Of a stretch of 32,163 bases of DNA, positions 23,235-31,051 are shown one piece after another (position 1 is the first letter of the stretch; the number at the start of each line of letters is the position of its first letter). The stretch covers positions 1-32,163 of the forward strand of contig DATHAP010000067.1 in NCBI GenBank assembly GCA_035489715.1. Direction: 5' to 3'. Position numbers and translations under genes: made by a program. The notes beneath the pieces were generated by a model, which did no database searches, had not been told where the DNA came from, and saw only the letters and a list, made by a program, of their open reading frames with translations. Source of the DNA: Actinomycetes bacterium (GTDB lineage: Bacteria > Actinomycetota > Actinomycetes > JACCUZ01).

Positions 23235-25040
23235 GTGTCCGGCTGCCCGGCAGCGGAGAGGACGGCCTTGCGCGAGGACGAGTCCGAGGTGGTCGGCAAC
23301 CTGTCGCCCGGCCCGGCAGGCCTGCGCCTGGGGCTGCGCGCAGCCGGCGGTGACTCGCTGCCCGCGCGCTGGTTCCACGCCATCTTCGAGACTCCCCTCG
23401 TGTTCTCGGGGCTCCTCGACGCCACGGGTCGCGTCCTCGACGCCAACCGGCTCTCCATCGAAGGCTGCGGCTTCGACCGCGAGAGCACGATCGGGAGCCC
23501 GTTCTGGGAGTGCGGGTGGTGGCGCCTCGATGACGAGGTCGCCGACCAGGTGCGGCGGTGGTGCGACCAGGTCGTCTCGTCCGGCCAGCCCTTGCGCAAG
23601 TCCAGCAGGTACTTCGTCGCCTCCGGCGAGGAGCGGATCGTCGACCTCTCGCTGACTCCCGTGCGCGACCAGCAGGGGGGAGATTTCATCGTCGCGACCG
23701 GCCGCGACATCACCGACGGGGCTCAGGACGCGGATGTCCTCGCCCGGCGCGAGCTCGCCGCTGCCGAGTCCGGACGACGCCGGGCCGCGTCGCAGATCGC
23801 GGAACTGTCCCGAGTCGCCCTCGACCTGGTGCGAGCCGAGTCGGTGCGCGACCTGGAGCAGGCCGTGATCGGCAGCGGCCTGCCGGTCCTCGGCGCCCAG
23901 GGCGGCGCGATCGCGATCCGGGACGACGACCGTGGCGTGGTGTCAGTCGCCAGCAGCACGCGCCTGGTGCCCCAGCTGCAGATCGAGCACCGGGAGCTGC
24001 CGCTCGACAGCCCGCTGCCGGTCGCGTCTGCCGCCCGGACCGGCACCCGGGTCCTGCTGCCGACAGTGCGCAGCGCGCTGGAGTGGTCGCCGGTGATGGG
24101 CGAGGTGTACGTCGTCAGCGGCCGCGCCGCCTGGGCGGCGCTGCCCCTCCACGCGGGTGAACGACTCATCGGCGCCCTGGACGTGTCGTGGATCGACGAA
24201 CGGACCTTCACTCCCGAGGAGGTCGCCCTCCTCGACGTGTTCGCGGCCTTGTGCGGACAAGCACTGGACCGGGTTCAGCACCTCGAGGCGGAGCGTGCGG
24301 CCGCGGACGCGGTCCAGCAGATGTCGGAGACCCTGCAACGCTCGCTGTTGACCCAGCCGCCGACCCCGGACGCCCTCGACATCGCCGTCCGCTACCAGCC
24401 TGCGTCAGAAGCGGCCCAGATCGGCGGCGACTGGTACGACGCCTTCGTCAACGCGTCGGGGGCGACCATGCTCGTCGTCGGTGACGTGAGCGGGCACGAC
24501 CGGGCGGCAGCCGCCACCATGGGTCAGGTCCGCAACCTGCTGCGCGGTCTGGCCTTCGACTCCGACGACGGGCCGGCCAGGCTGCTCGAGCGGCTCGACA
24601 CCGCCTTGAACGGGCTCGAGCTCGAGACCCTCGCCACTGCCGTGCTCGCCCGAGTCGAGTCCCTGCCGTCGGCGCCCGACGGGGTGCGTCAGCTGCGTTG
24701 GAGCAACGCCGGGCACCTGCCGCCGCTGCTGCGGACCGCCGAGGGCTCGGTCGAGCGGCTCGAGGCCCGGCCCAACCTGCTGCTCGGCGTGGATCAGGGC
24801 AGCGAGCGGGTGGACCAGGTCGTCGACCTGCCGCCCGGCTGCACACTGCTGCTCTACACCGACGGGCTGGTGGAGCGGCGCGAGGAGATGCTCGAGGACA
24901 GCATCGGCACCCTGGCCGACGCCTTCGCCGCCGTGGGCGGCGCCACGCCGGACGAGGTCTGTGACGCCCTCCTCGACGCCGGCCGGGCCGAGACCGGCGA
25001 CGACGACATCGCCCTGCTCGTCCTCCGCTGCAACGACTGA
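23235..25040 (+). CDS. PAS-GAF-PP2C (SpoIIE/RsbU-type) phosphatase
   Basis: A 601-residue signalling phosphatase. A PAS domain (about 43-160, FHAIFETPLVFSGLLDATGRVLDANR, ending TGRDITD) and a short coiled linker precede a GAF domain (about 195-350). A second helix leads to the PP2C/SpoIIE domain (about 375-600) with IGGDWYDAF, VVGDVSGHDRAAAATM, NAGHLPPLLR, YTDGLVERRE and TGDDDIALLVL, all metal-binding Asp positions kept. Such enzymes dephosphorylate anti-sigma-factor antagonists to switch on stress sigma factors; no such target gene is in the window. Start GTG 23235 or TTG 23268, see the hairpin entry. It lies 103 bases after the response-regulator gene on the same strand and may share its signal pathway. 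Confidence 0.94.
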   Translation: MSGCPAAERTALREDESEVVGNLSPGPAGLRLGLRAAGGDSLPARWFHAIFETPLVFSGLLDATGRVLDANRLSIEGCGFDRESTIGSPFWECGWWRLDDEVADQVRRWCDQVVSSGQPLRKSSRYFVASGEERIVDLSLTPVRDQQGGDFIVATGRDITDGAQDADVLARRELAAAESGRRRAASQIAELSRVALDLVRAESVRDLEQAVIGSGLPVLGAQGGAIAIRDDDRGVVSVASSTRLVPQLQIEHRELPLDSPLPVASAARTGTRVLLPTVRSALEWSPVMGEVYVVSGRAAWAALPLHAGERLIGALDVSWIDERTFTPEEVALLDVFAALCGQALDRVQHLEAERAAADAVQQMSETLQRSLLTQPPTPDALDIAVRYQPASEAAQIGGDWYDAFVNASGATMLVVGDVSGHDRAAAATMGQVRNLLRGLAFDSDDGPARLLERLDTALNGLELETLATAVLARVESLPSAPDGVRQLRWSNAGHLPPLLRTAEGSVERLEARPNLLLGVDQGSERVDQVVDLPPGCTLLLYTDGLVERREEMLEDSIGTLADAFAAVGGATPDEVCDALLDAGRAETGDDDIALLVLRCND

Positions 25041-25181
25041 GCCGTTCTGCGACCCTCGGCGTCGGTGTGGATGCGACGTTTTCGCGGAAGCGCCTTGGGC
25101 CCTACTCACCTGCGAGTCGGCAGGACATGGACTTGAGTTTGTCGCACTATTGGCCGATCACGTGCTCATGAACGGGGGATC

Positions 25182-25907
25182 ATGAGGCAACGGCGTCCAC
25201 GCGCAGGCCGGTCCGCACAGGCCCGGTACAAGCTGTTGCGCCGCCGATGGCGCCGTCGTGTCCTTCCCAGATTCCGCGTGGTGCTCTGGTCGGTCATGGC
25301 CGTGGCCCTCTTCGGAGCGGCCTTACCGGCACCTTGGGCCTGGTTCGCAGGTTGCATCTTCGGGGTGGCCTTCAGCATGTGGCTCTGGGTGCGCGATGCG
25401 GTTCCGCGTCATATCGAGCAGTGGCAGGACGGCGCGGAGGGCGAGCGGATGACCGAGAAGGCACTGCGCCCGCTTGAGCGAGAGGGCTGGCTCGTCGAGC
25501 ACGACCTGGCGGGCCTCTACGGGAATGTCGACCACCTCGTGGTGAGCGAGGCAGGCGTATTCGTGCTCGACTCGAAACGGTGGTTTGGAGAGGTCACTGT
25601 CGAAGGCGGGACGCCGACGATCACTCCTCGCGACAACCCGGACGCCGCGTGGTCCCCCACCGGACTGGCGCGCCGAATGAGAGGTCTCGGGTTCCGGCAG
25701 AAGGATGCGATCGAGCGGTTGACTGGCGTTCGAACCTGGGTGCAAAGCGTGGTCGTCATCTGGGCGCCCTTCGAGCAGCAGGTCGTCGAAAGCGACCGGG
25801 TTGTCTACATTCACGGCGACTGCCTGTCCGGTTGGCTCAGGGCACGCCGGCGGCTCCTGGACCCGTCGACCGTCGACCGGATCCGACAGAAGGTGCGCGC
25901 CGGCTGA
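25182..25907 (+). CDS. Membrane-anchored NERD-domain protein
   Basis: A 241-residue protein. A very basic N-terminus (Arg-rich, residues 1-32) precedes two hydrophobic helices (about 33-49 and 52-70), then a NERD (nuclease-related) domain. Visible NERD/PD-(D/E)xK-like residues are GAEGERMTEKAL (84-95), NVDHLVVSEAGVFVLDSKRWFGEV with D117, D130 and K132, and VVVIWAP later. The active-site pattern looks complete, but nuclease activity of NERD proteins is generally unproven. ATG 25182 follows GGGGGA closely. Codons are visibly less GC-biased than in the neighbours, and an inverted-repeat element follows the gene, so recent acquisition is possible. Stretch 25041-25181 holds nothing clear. Confidence 0.87.
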   Translation: MRQRRPRAGRSAQARYKLLRRRWRRRVLPRFRVVLWSVMAVALFGAALPAPWAWFAGCIFGVAFSMWLWVRDAVPRHIEQWQDGAEGERMTEKALRPLEREGWLVEHDLAGLYGNVDHLVVSEAGVFVLDSKRWFGEVTVEGGTPTITPRDNPDAAWSPTGLARRMRGLGFRQKDAIERLTGVRTWVQSVVVIWAPFEQQVVESDRVVYIHGDCLSGWLRARRRLLDPSTVDRIRQKVRAG

Positions 25908-25987
25908 TCAGGTCCCGGCAGCGGTCCACCCAGTCGCCGCCTGGCTCGTGAGGTGCCGCCACCGCAACTTTCGCAGGCGACCTCACC

Positions 25988-26082
25988 CGAGCCGCGGTGC
26001 GTCCCTTCCGGATCGGCGCGAGTAGGAGCCCTACGGCAGGCGTTGCAGCCACACGGATCCGGAAGGGACGCACCGCCGAGCC
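25988..26082. repeat. MITE-like element: 21-bp inverted ends, 6-bp flanking direct repeats
   Basis: Perfect 21-bp inverted repeats at 25994-26014 and 26056-26076 enclose 41 bp that contain a nested hairpin (GTAGG 26022-26026, CCTAC 26030-26034). The 83-bp unit is flanked exactly by CGAGCC on both sides (25988-25993 and 26077-26082), as a target-site duplication would be. No coding sequence is inside. It lies between the convergent NERD and M50 genes. Alternative: a large bidirectional terminator or a structured RNA. Confidence 0.7.
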
Positions 26083-26102
26083 CGCGTGCGGCACCTGGCC
26101 GG

Positions 26103-27407
26103 TCAGGGGCCGGGCGGCGGGGTGTCGGCCTGCGCGAGCGCCCGCTTTCGGATGACGCCGCGGGCCTCGTCGAAGCCCGGCATCGGACGCAGCGGGGCCA
26201 TCTCGGGGTCGCTGTCAACGGTCGTCAGGTCGGCGAAGCCGAGCTCTGCCGCTCGCTGGAAGGCGGCCAGGCCCCGCTCGAGCTCACCGACGGCCGCCCA
26301 GCCGCACGCCGTGTTGTAGGCGATGTGCGCCGGGTGCCCCGGGCCGTCGAACTCCGGCCGGCCGGTCCGGTCGAGGTAGGCCTGCCCGATCTCGGCGCTC
26401 GGGCGGTCCCCGCCTTCGGCGTGCGCGGCGTTCTGGACGGCCACGACTGCGGCCGAGCCCAGCGCCGGCGCGGAACGCACGGTCTCCGCGACCGACGACC
26501 AGTCCCGGCGGGCCCGGTCTGCCAGCAGCAGCAGGGTCGAGCCGATCGGGTCGGAGGGGTGCTGGGCCGCCGACCGCAACCGCGCCATCGCCGCCCCATC
26601 CTCGTCACCCGGTCCGACCACGGCCAGGACGTCCAGCATCCGCTGCTCGAGCTCACCCGAGCGCTCGCCGGCCAGGTGGCGTGCGTCGTCGACCCGCCCG
26701 GCCCACAGCAGCCGGGAGACCTGCTGGCTGACGTCGAGCTGCTTGACCTCGCGGGCCTGCCGGATCGTCATCACGTTGGCCGCGATGAGGAAGAGCGCCA
26801 TCAAGGCCCCGAAGACGTAGCCAAGGCGTACCGCCACCACCGCGATGACAACGGCGGTGACGACCGACACCACCGCGGCCCGCACCTCACGCTGCGCAGG
26901 GCTGCCCGGCAGCAGCTCGCGCATCGTCTGCCCACCGTCCAGCGGCAGGATCGGCAGCAGGTTGAGCACGCTCCAGGCCAAGGTGATGAAGATGCCGAGC
27001 GACAGGACGGAGGACCACAGGTCGGAGCGCACGTCGACGGCCACGTCGACCGCGACCAGCGCGAGGCCGATGACGATGCCGACGGCAGGACCGGCGACCG
27101 AGATGGCGACCGAGCGGGCCCTTGACACCGGCACGGGCGGGACGTACGACGTCAGACCGCCGAGGCCGGCCAGCGTGATCACTGGCGAGGCGCCGGTGCT
27201 GCGCGCGACGACCGCATGGCCCAGCTCGTGCACCAGCACCGAGACCGTGGCGAGGACGACCCAGATGACCACGTCGCGGACGTCGACGCCGGGGTACCAC
27301 CCGAGGATCCCGATGACGATGAGGAACGAGATGTCCACGGTCACCGGGAAGCCGAGCACGTGGAACCGCGCGATCGGGCGCCCGCCCTCGACCAGGGGCA
27401 TCGTCAC
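26103..27407 (-). CDS. M50 family site-2 protease with helical C-terminal domain
   Basis: A 434-residue intramembrane metalloprotease. The N-terminal half has about six hydrophobic segments with the zinc motif HELGH (H60, E61, H64) in a helix and the third ligand D157 in NLLPILPLDGG. After the last membrane helix (about residue 217) comes a soluble, mostly helical domain of some 210 residues (NTACGWAAVGELERGLAAFQRAAELGF near 375-405) that looks TPR-like and may bind a substrate or partner. Such proteases cut membrane-bound regulators or clear membrane proteins. The GTG start (27405-27407) has a TAGGTT box 6 bases upstream, so the mRNA is probably leaderless. It is divergent from the WYL pair across 84 bp. 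Confidence 0.94.
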   Translation of the reverse strand: MTMPLVEGGRPIARFHVLGFPVTVDISFLIVIGILGWYPGVDVRDVVIWVVLATVSVLVHELGHAVVARSTGASPVITLAGLGGLTSYVPPVPVSRARSVAISVAGPAVGIVIGLALVAVDVAVDVRSDLWSSVLSLGIFITLAWSVLNLLPILPLDGGQTMRELLPGSPAQREVRAAVVSVVTAVVIAVVAVRLGYVFGALMALFLIAANVMTIRQAREVKQLDVSQQVSRLLWAGRVDDARHLAGERSGELEQRMLDVLAVVGPGDEDGAAMARLRSAAQHPSDPIGSTLLLLADRARRDWSSVAETVRSAPALGSAAVVAVQNAAHAEGGDRPSAEIGQAYLDRTGRPEFDGPGHPAHIAYNTACGWAAVGELERGLAAFQRAAELGFADLTTVDSDPEMAPLRPMPGFDEARGVIRKRALAQADTPPPGP

Positions 27408-27419
27408 GACACGAACCTA
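27408..27419 (-). promoter_or_regulatory. TANNNT box for leaderless start of the M50 protease
   Basis: On the minus strand TAGGTT (27414-27419) ends 6 bases before the GTG start, with no ribosome site between. Confidence 0.5.
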
Positions 27420-27491
27420 TGTCGTCCGGCGCCACCAAGCCGCCGTGAGAGGTTGGGACACGCAGGCCCACACGTTCGAGGGGAGACGCCG

Positions 27492-28394
27492 ATGCCCGCG
27501 CCCGGCCGTGATCAGTCGGCGCCGATGGAGCGCCTGGTCCGGTTGATCGGCGCGCTGACCCAGCATCCCCAGGGCGCACCGCTGCCGGTCATGCTCACAG
27601 CCCTCGGGTCGGCCGACGCGGCGCCCGAGGCCCGTCGCCGGATGCTCAGCCGCGACATCGACCAGCTCAACCTCCTCGGCTACGACGTGCGCAACGTCGC
27701 GGAAGCCGGCGCCGACGGGGTCTACGTCATGCGGGCCCGTGACAACCGGCTGCAGGTCCTGCTTACCCCCGAGCAGCGGGGGGAGCTGCTCCGCGCCGCG
27801 CTCGCCGCCGGCCTCGACGACCTGGGCGGCCATCTCGGCGCCACCGACCTGCCGACTGCGCCGAGCGCCGCGAACCCGTCGCCGCCGACCCTCGACCTCG
27901 TCCAGCGCGGCACCACCCGGCACTGCCTCGTCCGCTTCACCTACAAGGGCGAGCCGCGCGTCGTGCACCCCGGCCAGGTGCACAGCGGCCCGTCCGGCTG
28001 GTACCTCCGCGCCCGCGAGGAGGGCAGCGGGATCGTCAAGGAGTACGTCGTCTCGCGGATGAGCGACGTCGCCCTCGGCGACCCCGGCTCGGCCGACGTG
28101 CTGGACGAGGTGAGCCGGCCGACCCTCGACCCGCTCAGCTGGGGCGAGGACCCGCCGACCGAGGTGGTGCTCGCGGTCGAGCCGGACCAGCTGGTGCTGG
28201 TGGAGAACCTGCTCGGACCACCGACCCGCACGGAAGACGGCGCAGGCGAGTCCCTGACGACGTACGTCGTCACGAACCGTGCTGTCTTCCGCTGGCGGCT
28301 CTACGAGCTGAGCACACGGGTGCGCGTCGTGGCCCCCGACGACGTACGCGACGAGATGCTGGCCGAGCTGCGCGCGATGGTGGGGACGCGATGA
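27492..28394 (+). CDS. WYL domain transcriptional regulator (first of pair)
   Basis: A 300-residue regulator. The N-terminal winged helix (about 12-70: MERLVRLIGALTQHPQGAPLPVMLTALG, RRMLSRDIDQLNLLGYDV) is followed by a linker. A WYL domain (about 140-220: RHCLVRFTYKGEPRVVHPGQVHSGPSGWYLRARE) is next, then a C-terminal WCX-like part. WYL domains bind nucleic-acid or nucleotide ligands in several bacterial regulators. ATG 27492 has GGGGAG about 6 bases upstream. Its end overlaps the second WYL gene (ATGA), a layout seen in PafB-PafC, where two WYL proteins act as a heterodimer in DNA damage response. Here there are no proteasome genes, so the name PafB is not used. Confidence 0.92.
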   Translation: MPAPGRDQSAPMERLVRLIGALTQHPQGAPLPVMLTALGSADAAPEARRRMLSRDIDQLNLLGYDVRNVAEAGADGVYVMRARDNRLQVLLTPEQRGELLRAALAAGLDDLGGHLGATDLPTAPSAANPSPPTLDLVQRGTTRHCLVRFTYKGEPRVVHPGQVHSGPSGWYLRAREEGSGIVKEYVVSRMSDVALGDPGSADVLDEVSRPTLDPLSWGEDPPTEVVLAVEPDQLVLVENLLGPPTRTEDGAGESLTTYVVTNRAVFRWRLYELSTRVRVVAPDDVRDEMLAELRAMVGTR

Positions 28395-29383
28395 GCCAGC
28401 TGGCCGGCTACGCGAAGCGGCTGGCGGCCCTGCCGCGAGCGCTCGGCATCCTCGAGCTGCATCCCGACGGGCTGCCGGTCGCCGACCTCGCGGCGGACCT
28501 CGGGGTCGACCCGGACGACCTGCGCGAGGTGGTGCTCGCCTACTACCGGGCCGACCTGGTGGAGCTCGGCAGCTTCGGACAGCCGGTCGTCGAGTTCTAC
28601 GCACCCGGCGCCGAGGACGACGAGGTCGACCCGCGCACGGCGCAGTGGGTGCGCGTGGTGTCGCCCGACCCGGAGCAGGAGCTCGGTGTCGACCACCTCG
28701 GCGCCGAGCAGCTGGGGCGGCTCTTCGCCGCGGGCAACGACCTGCTCGCGCTCGAGCCTGACAACGACGTGCTGCGGTCGGCGCTGGACGCCTTCCGCGA
28801 CGCGCTGCTCCCTGCCGACGGCGACTCGGCGCCCGAGTGGCGCGCGGCCACGGCTCAGTCGCTCTACCGGGCCGCGCAGCAACACCGGCGGGTGCGCATC
28901 ACCTATGCGCGGCAGTGGCGACCGGGCGCCGGCGAGCGGGTCATCGAGCCCTACCGGGTCGTGCGGACCCGGCGCGGCTGGGAGGTGGACGCCGGCCCGG
29001 CCGACGACGTGGCGCGGGTCCGGACCTACCTCGTCTCGGGGATCTCCTCGTGCGACCTGCTGGAGCAGACGTTCGAGCCACCGGCCGACCTCGACGACCT
29101 GCTGGTCGTGCAGCGCGCTCCGGTGAGCGTCGAGCTGGTCGTGCCGCAGGACCGCCGGTGGGCCGTCGACCGCTACGCCGAGGCGGTCGTGGTGGTCGAC
29201 GACGACGAGGAGTCGGTCAAGCTGCGCGCGGACCTGCTGCCGCCCGTGGGGCAGCGGCTCGGCCTGCTCCTGCTGTGCTGCGGGCCGGACGCGTTCGTGA
29301 TGGAGCCAGCAGCGCTCATGGCGGCCGGCGAGTCGATGGCGCGGCTGCTGCTCGAGCACCACCAGGGCAGCCGCCCGACCTGA
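28391..29383 (+). CDS. WYL domain transcriptional regulator (second of pair)
   Basis: A 330-residue partner of the preceding regulator. It has an N-terminal winged helix (about 8-65: ALPRALGILELHPDGLPVADLAADLGVDPDDLREVV), a long acidic linker, a WYL domain (about 150-225: YRAAQQHRRVRITYARQWRPGAGERVIEPYRVVRTRRGWEVDAG) and a C-terminal WCX-like domain to about 325. ATG 28391 overlaps the upstream TGA, so synthesis is coupled and a heterodimer is likely. A strong hairpin begins 3 bases after its stop. The next gene, yjjI, is on the same strand but has its own start signal. Confidence 0.92.
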   Translation: MSQLAGYAKRLAALPRALGILELHPDGLPVADLAADLGVDPDDLREVVLAYYRADLVELGSFGQPVVEFYAPGAEDDEVDPRTAQWVRVVSPDPEQELGVDHLGAEQLGRLFAAGNDLLALEPDNDVLRSALDAFRDALLPADGDSAPEWRAATAQSLYRAAQQHRRVRITYARQWRPGAGERVIEPYRVVRTRRGWEVDAGPADDVARVRTYLVSGISSCDLLEQTFEPPADLDDLLVVQRAPVSVELVVPQDRRWAVDRYAEAVVVVDDDEESVKLRADLLPPVGQRLGLLLLCCGPDAFVMEPAALMAAGESMARLLLEHHQGSRPT

Positions 29384-29385
29384 CC

Positions 29386-29432
29386 GACTGTCGGGGAATC
29401 CGCACGATGACTGTGCTGATTCCCCGACAGTC
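29386..29432. terminator. Long perfect hairpin after the WYL genes
   Basis: A 15-bp perfect stem (29386-29400 with 29418-29432), one C/T mismatch, then GCAC/GTGC around the 7-base loop GATGACT. It starts 3 bases after the WYL stop and ends 55 bases before the yjjI -10 box. There is no T-run. Terminator for the WYL operon is the simplest reading; an operator before yjjI is possible. Confidence 0.65.
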
Positions 29433-29487
29433 CACTGCGGTGCCGGACTCGGGACCTTGGGCCCTGCCCGGACGCGCCGCGGCTGCC

Positions 29488-29500
29488 TACCGTCACGGCC
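29488..29500 (+). promoter_or_regulatory. TANNNT box for leaderless start of yjjI
   Basis: TACCGT (29488-29493) ends 7 bases before ATG 29501 and no ribosome site is present, as expected for a leaderless transcript. No clear -35 element was found. Confidence 0.5.
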
Positions 29501-31051
29501 ATGAGGCTCGAGGAGCTGCAGCACGCCGTCCGCGGGGCGGTCGAGGACCCCGCGTTGACCTATCGGCAGCGCGTGCAGCTCCTCGCCTCGCTCGCCGAGA
29601 ACGTCATGGACCCGCCGCCGCTCAGCCCGGCCGCCCAGCACGCGCTGGACAAACGCGTCATCTGCGACATGTACGAGGGCAACGCCCCCTACCGGCCGCG
29701 GTACGTGCTGCCTGACTACGGCAAGGCGCTGCGCCAGGGGTCGACGTTCCTCGAGCTGCCGCCGCCGGCCGGCCTGGACGAGGCGATCGCCTTCCTGCTG
29801 GCGATGTACGCCAATGTTCCCTCGATCACCGGCTACCCGGTGTACCTGGGGAACTTCGACGAGCTCCTCGCGCCGTACGTCGGCGAGCTCGACGACGACA
29901 CGGTCTACCGCGTGCTGCGCAGCCTGTGGGTGGTGCTCGACCGCATCATGCCCGATGCCTTCACCCACACCAACATCGGTCCGGAGGACTCCCGCTTGAC
30001 GCGCGCCGTGCTGCGGGTGGCGGCCGAGCTCCAGCAGGTCGTCCCCAACCTCACCCTGCGGGTCGACCCGGAGCGCACGCCTGACGACCTGGTCCTCGAG
30101 GCGGTCCGCACGGTGTTCGCCTGCGGCGGCCCACACTTCGTCAACCACCCGATGATGACCAGCGACCTCGGCGACCGCTACGGCGTCGTCAGCTGCTACA
30201 ACTCGCTGCTCGTCGGCGGCGGCGCCCACACCCTGGTGCGGCTCAACCTCAAGGAGGTCGTGCTGCGCACCGACGGCGGAGCGGCGGCGTTCCTCGACGA
30301 GACGCTGCCCGAGTACGTCGCACTCGCCGGTGAGCTGGCGGCTGCGCGGATCCGTCACCTGGTCGAGCAGGCCAGGTTCTACGAGCACTCCTGGCTGGTC
30401 GACGAAGGCCTCGTCGACCCCACGCGATTCACCGCAATGTTCGGAGTGGTCGGCCTGGCGGAGGCAGTTGACATGCTGCAGGAGCGCGAGGGTCGCACGG
30501 GGACGTACGGCCATGACGACGAGGCCAACGCGCTGGCACAGAGGGCGGTCGAGCGCGTCGCCCGTCTGGTGGCCGAGCACGAGCTGCCGCACTGCGAGGC
30601 GACCGGCGGGCGGGCCCTGCTGCACAGTCAGGCCGGTCTCGACTCGGACGACGGGTTCACCGCCGGCACCCGCATCCCGGTCGGCACCGAGCCGCCGCTC
30701 CTCCAGCACCTGCTGACCGTGGCGCCCCTGCACCGGTGGTTCCCGTCCGGGGTCAGTGACGTGCTCGCGTTCGACGAGACCGCGGTGCGCAACCCGCAGG
30801 CCTGCGTCGACGTCATCCGTGGTGCGTTCGCCGAGGGGATGCGAGACGTGACGTTCAACCTCGACAGCAACGACTTCGTGCGCATCACCGGCTACCTGGT
30901 GCGCAAGTCCGACCTGGCCAAGCTGTCCGAAGAGGGCGCCCGGCACAGCAGCACCTTCCTCGGCGCGGGGTCGATGCAGCGGTCCCACCTCGGCGACCGG
31001 GTGGCGAAGCGGGTGATCAGCGGTGAGTCCGGGGCTGGGCCTGGTCGCTGA
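29501..31051 (+). CDS. yjjI: YjjI family glycyl radical enzyme
   Basis: A 516-residue glycyl radical enzyme of the YjjI type, related in pattern to anaerobic ribonucleotide reductase; its reaction is unknown. The radical motif VRITGYLVRKSDL holds G464, the residue activated to a radical. GVVSCYNSLLVGGG holds C232, the expected thiyl cysteine. MFGVVGLAEAVDML (313-326), VPNLTLRVDP and NLDSNDF (453-459) also fit. The C-terminal tail beyond about 485 is polar. It is probably leaderless (TACCGT 7 bases before ATG). Its end overlaps the activase gene by 29 bases, the usual enzyme-activase pairing. Glycyl radicals are destroyed by O2, so use under oxygen limitation is expected. Confidence 0.93.
   Translation: MRLEELQHAVRGAVEDPALTYRQRVQLLASLAENVMDPPPLSPAAQHALDKRVICDMYEGNAPYRPRYVLPDYGKALRQGSTFLELPPPAGLDEAIAFLLAMYANVPSITGYPVYLGNFDELLAPYVGELDDDTVYRVLRSLWVVLDRIMPDAFTHTNIGPEDSRLTRAVLRVAAELQQVVPNLTLRVDPERTPDDLVLEAVRTVFACGGPHFVNHPMMTSDLGDRYGVVSCYNSLLVGGGAHTLVRLNLKEVVLRTDGGAAAFLDETLPEYVALAGELAAARIRHLVEQARFYEHSWLVDEGLVDPTRFTAMFGVVGLAEAVDMLQEREGRTGTYGHDDEANALAQRAVERVARLVAEHELPHCEATGGRALLHSQAGLDSDDGFTAGTRIPVGTEPPLLQHLLTVAPLHRWFPSGVSDVLAFDETAVRNPQACVDVIRGAFAEGMRDVTFNLDSNDFVRITGYLVRKSDLAKLSEEGARHSSTFLGAGSMQRSHLGDRVAKRVISGESGAGPGR

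Noticed and set aside
25994-26076. TGCGTCCC octamers in the inverted-repeat arms as further sigma-factor promoters
   Set aside because: The octamer occurs, but neither arm is followed at the right distance by CGCTTCGTC and neither faces a gene start.
27492-29383. Naming the WYL pair pafB and pafC
   Set aside because: The paired layout fits, but no proteasome, pup or tat genes are nearby and the sequences alone do not decide it.
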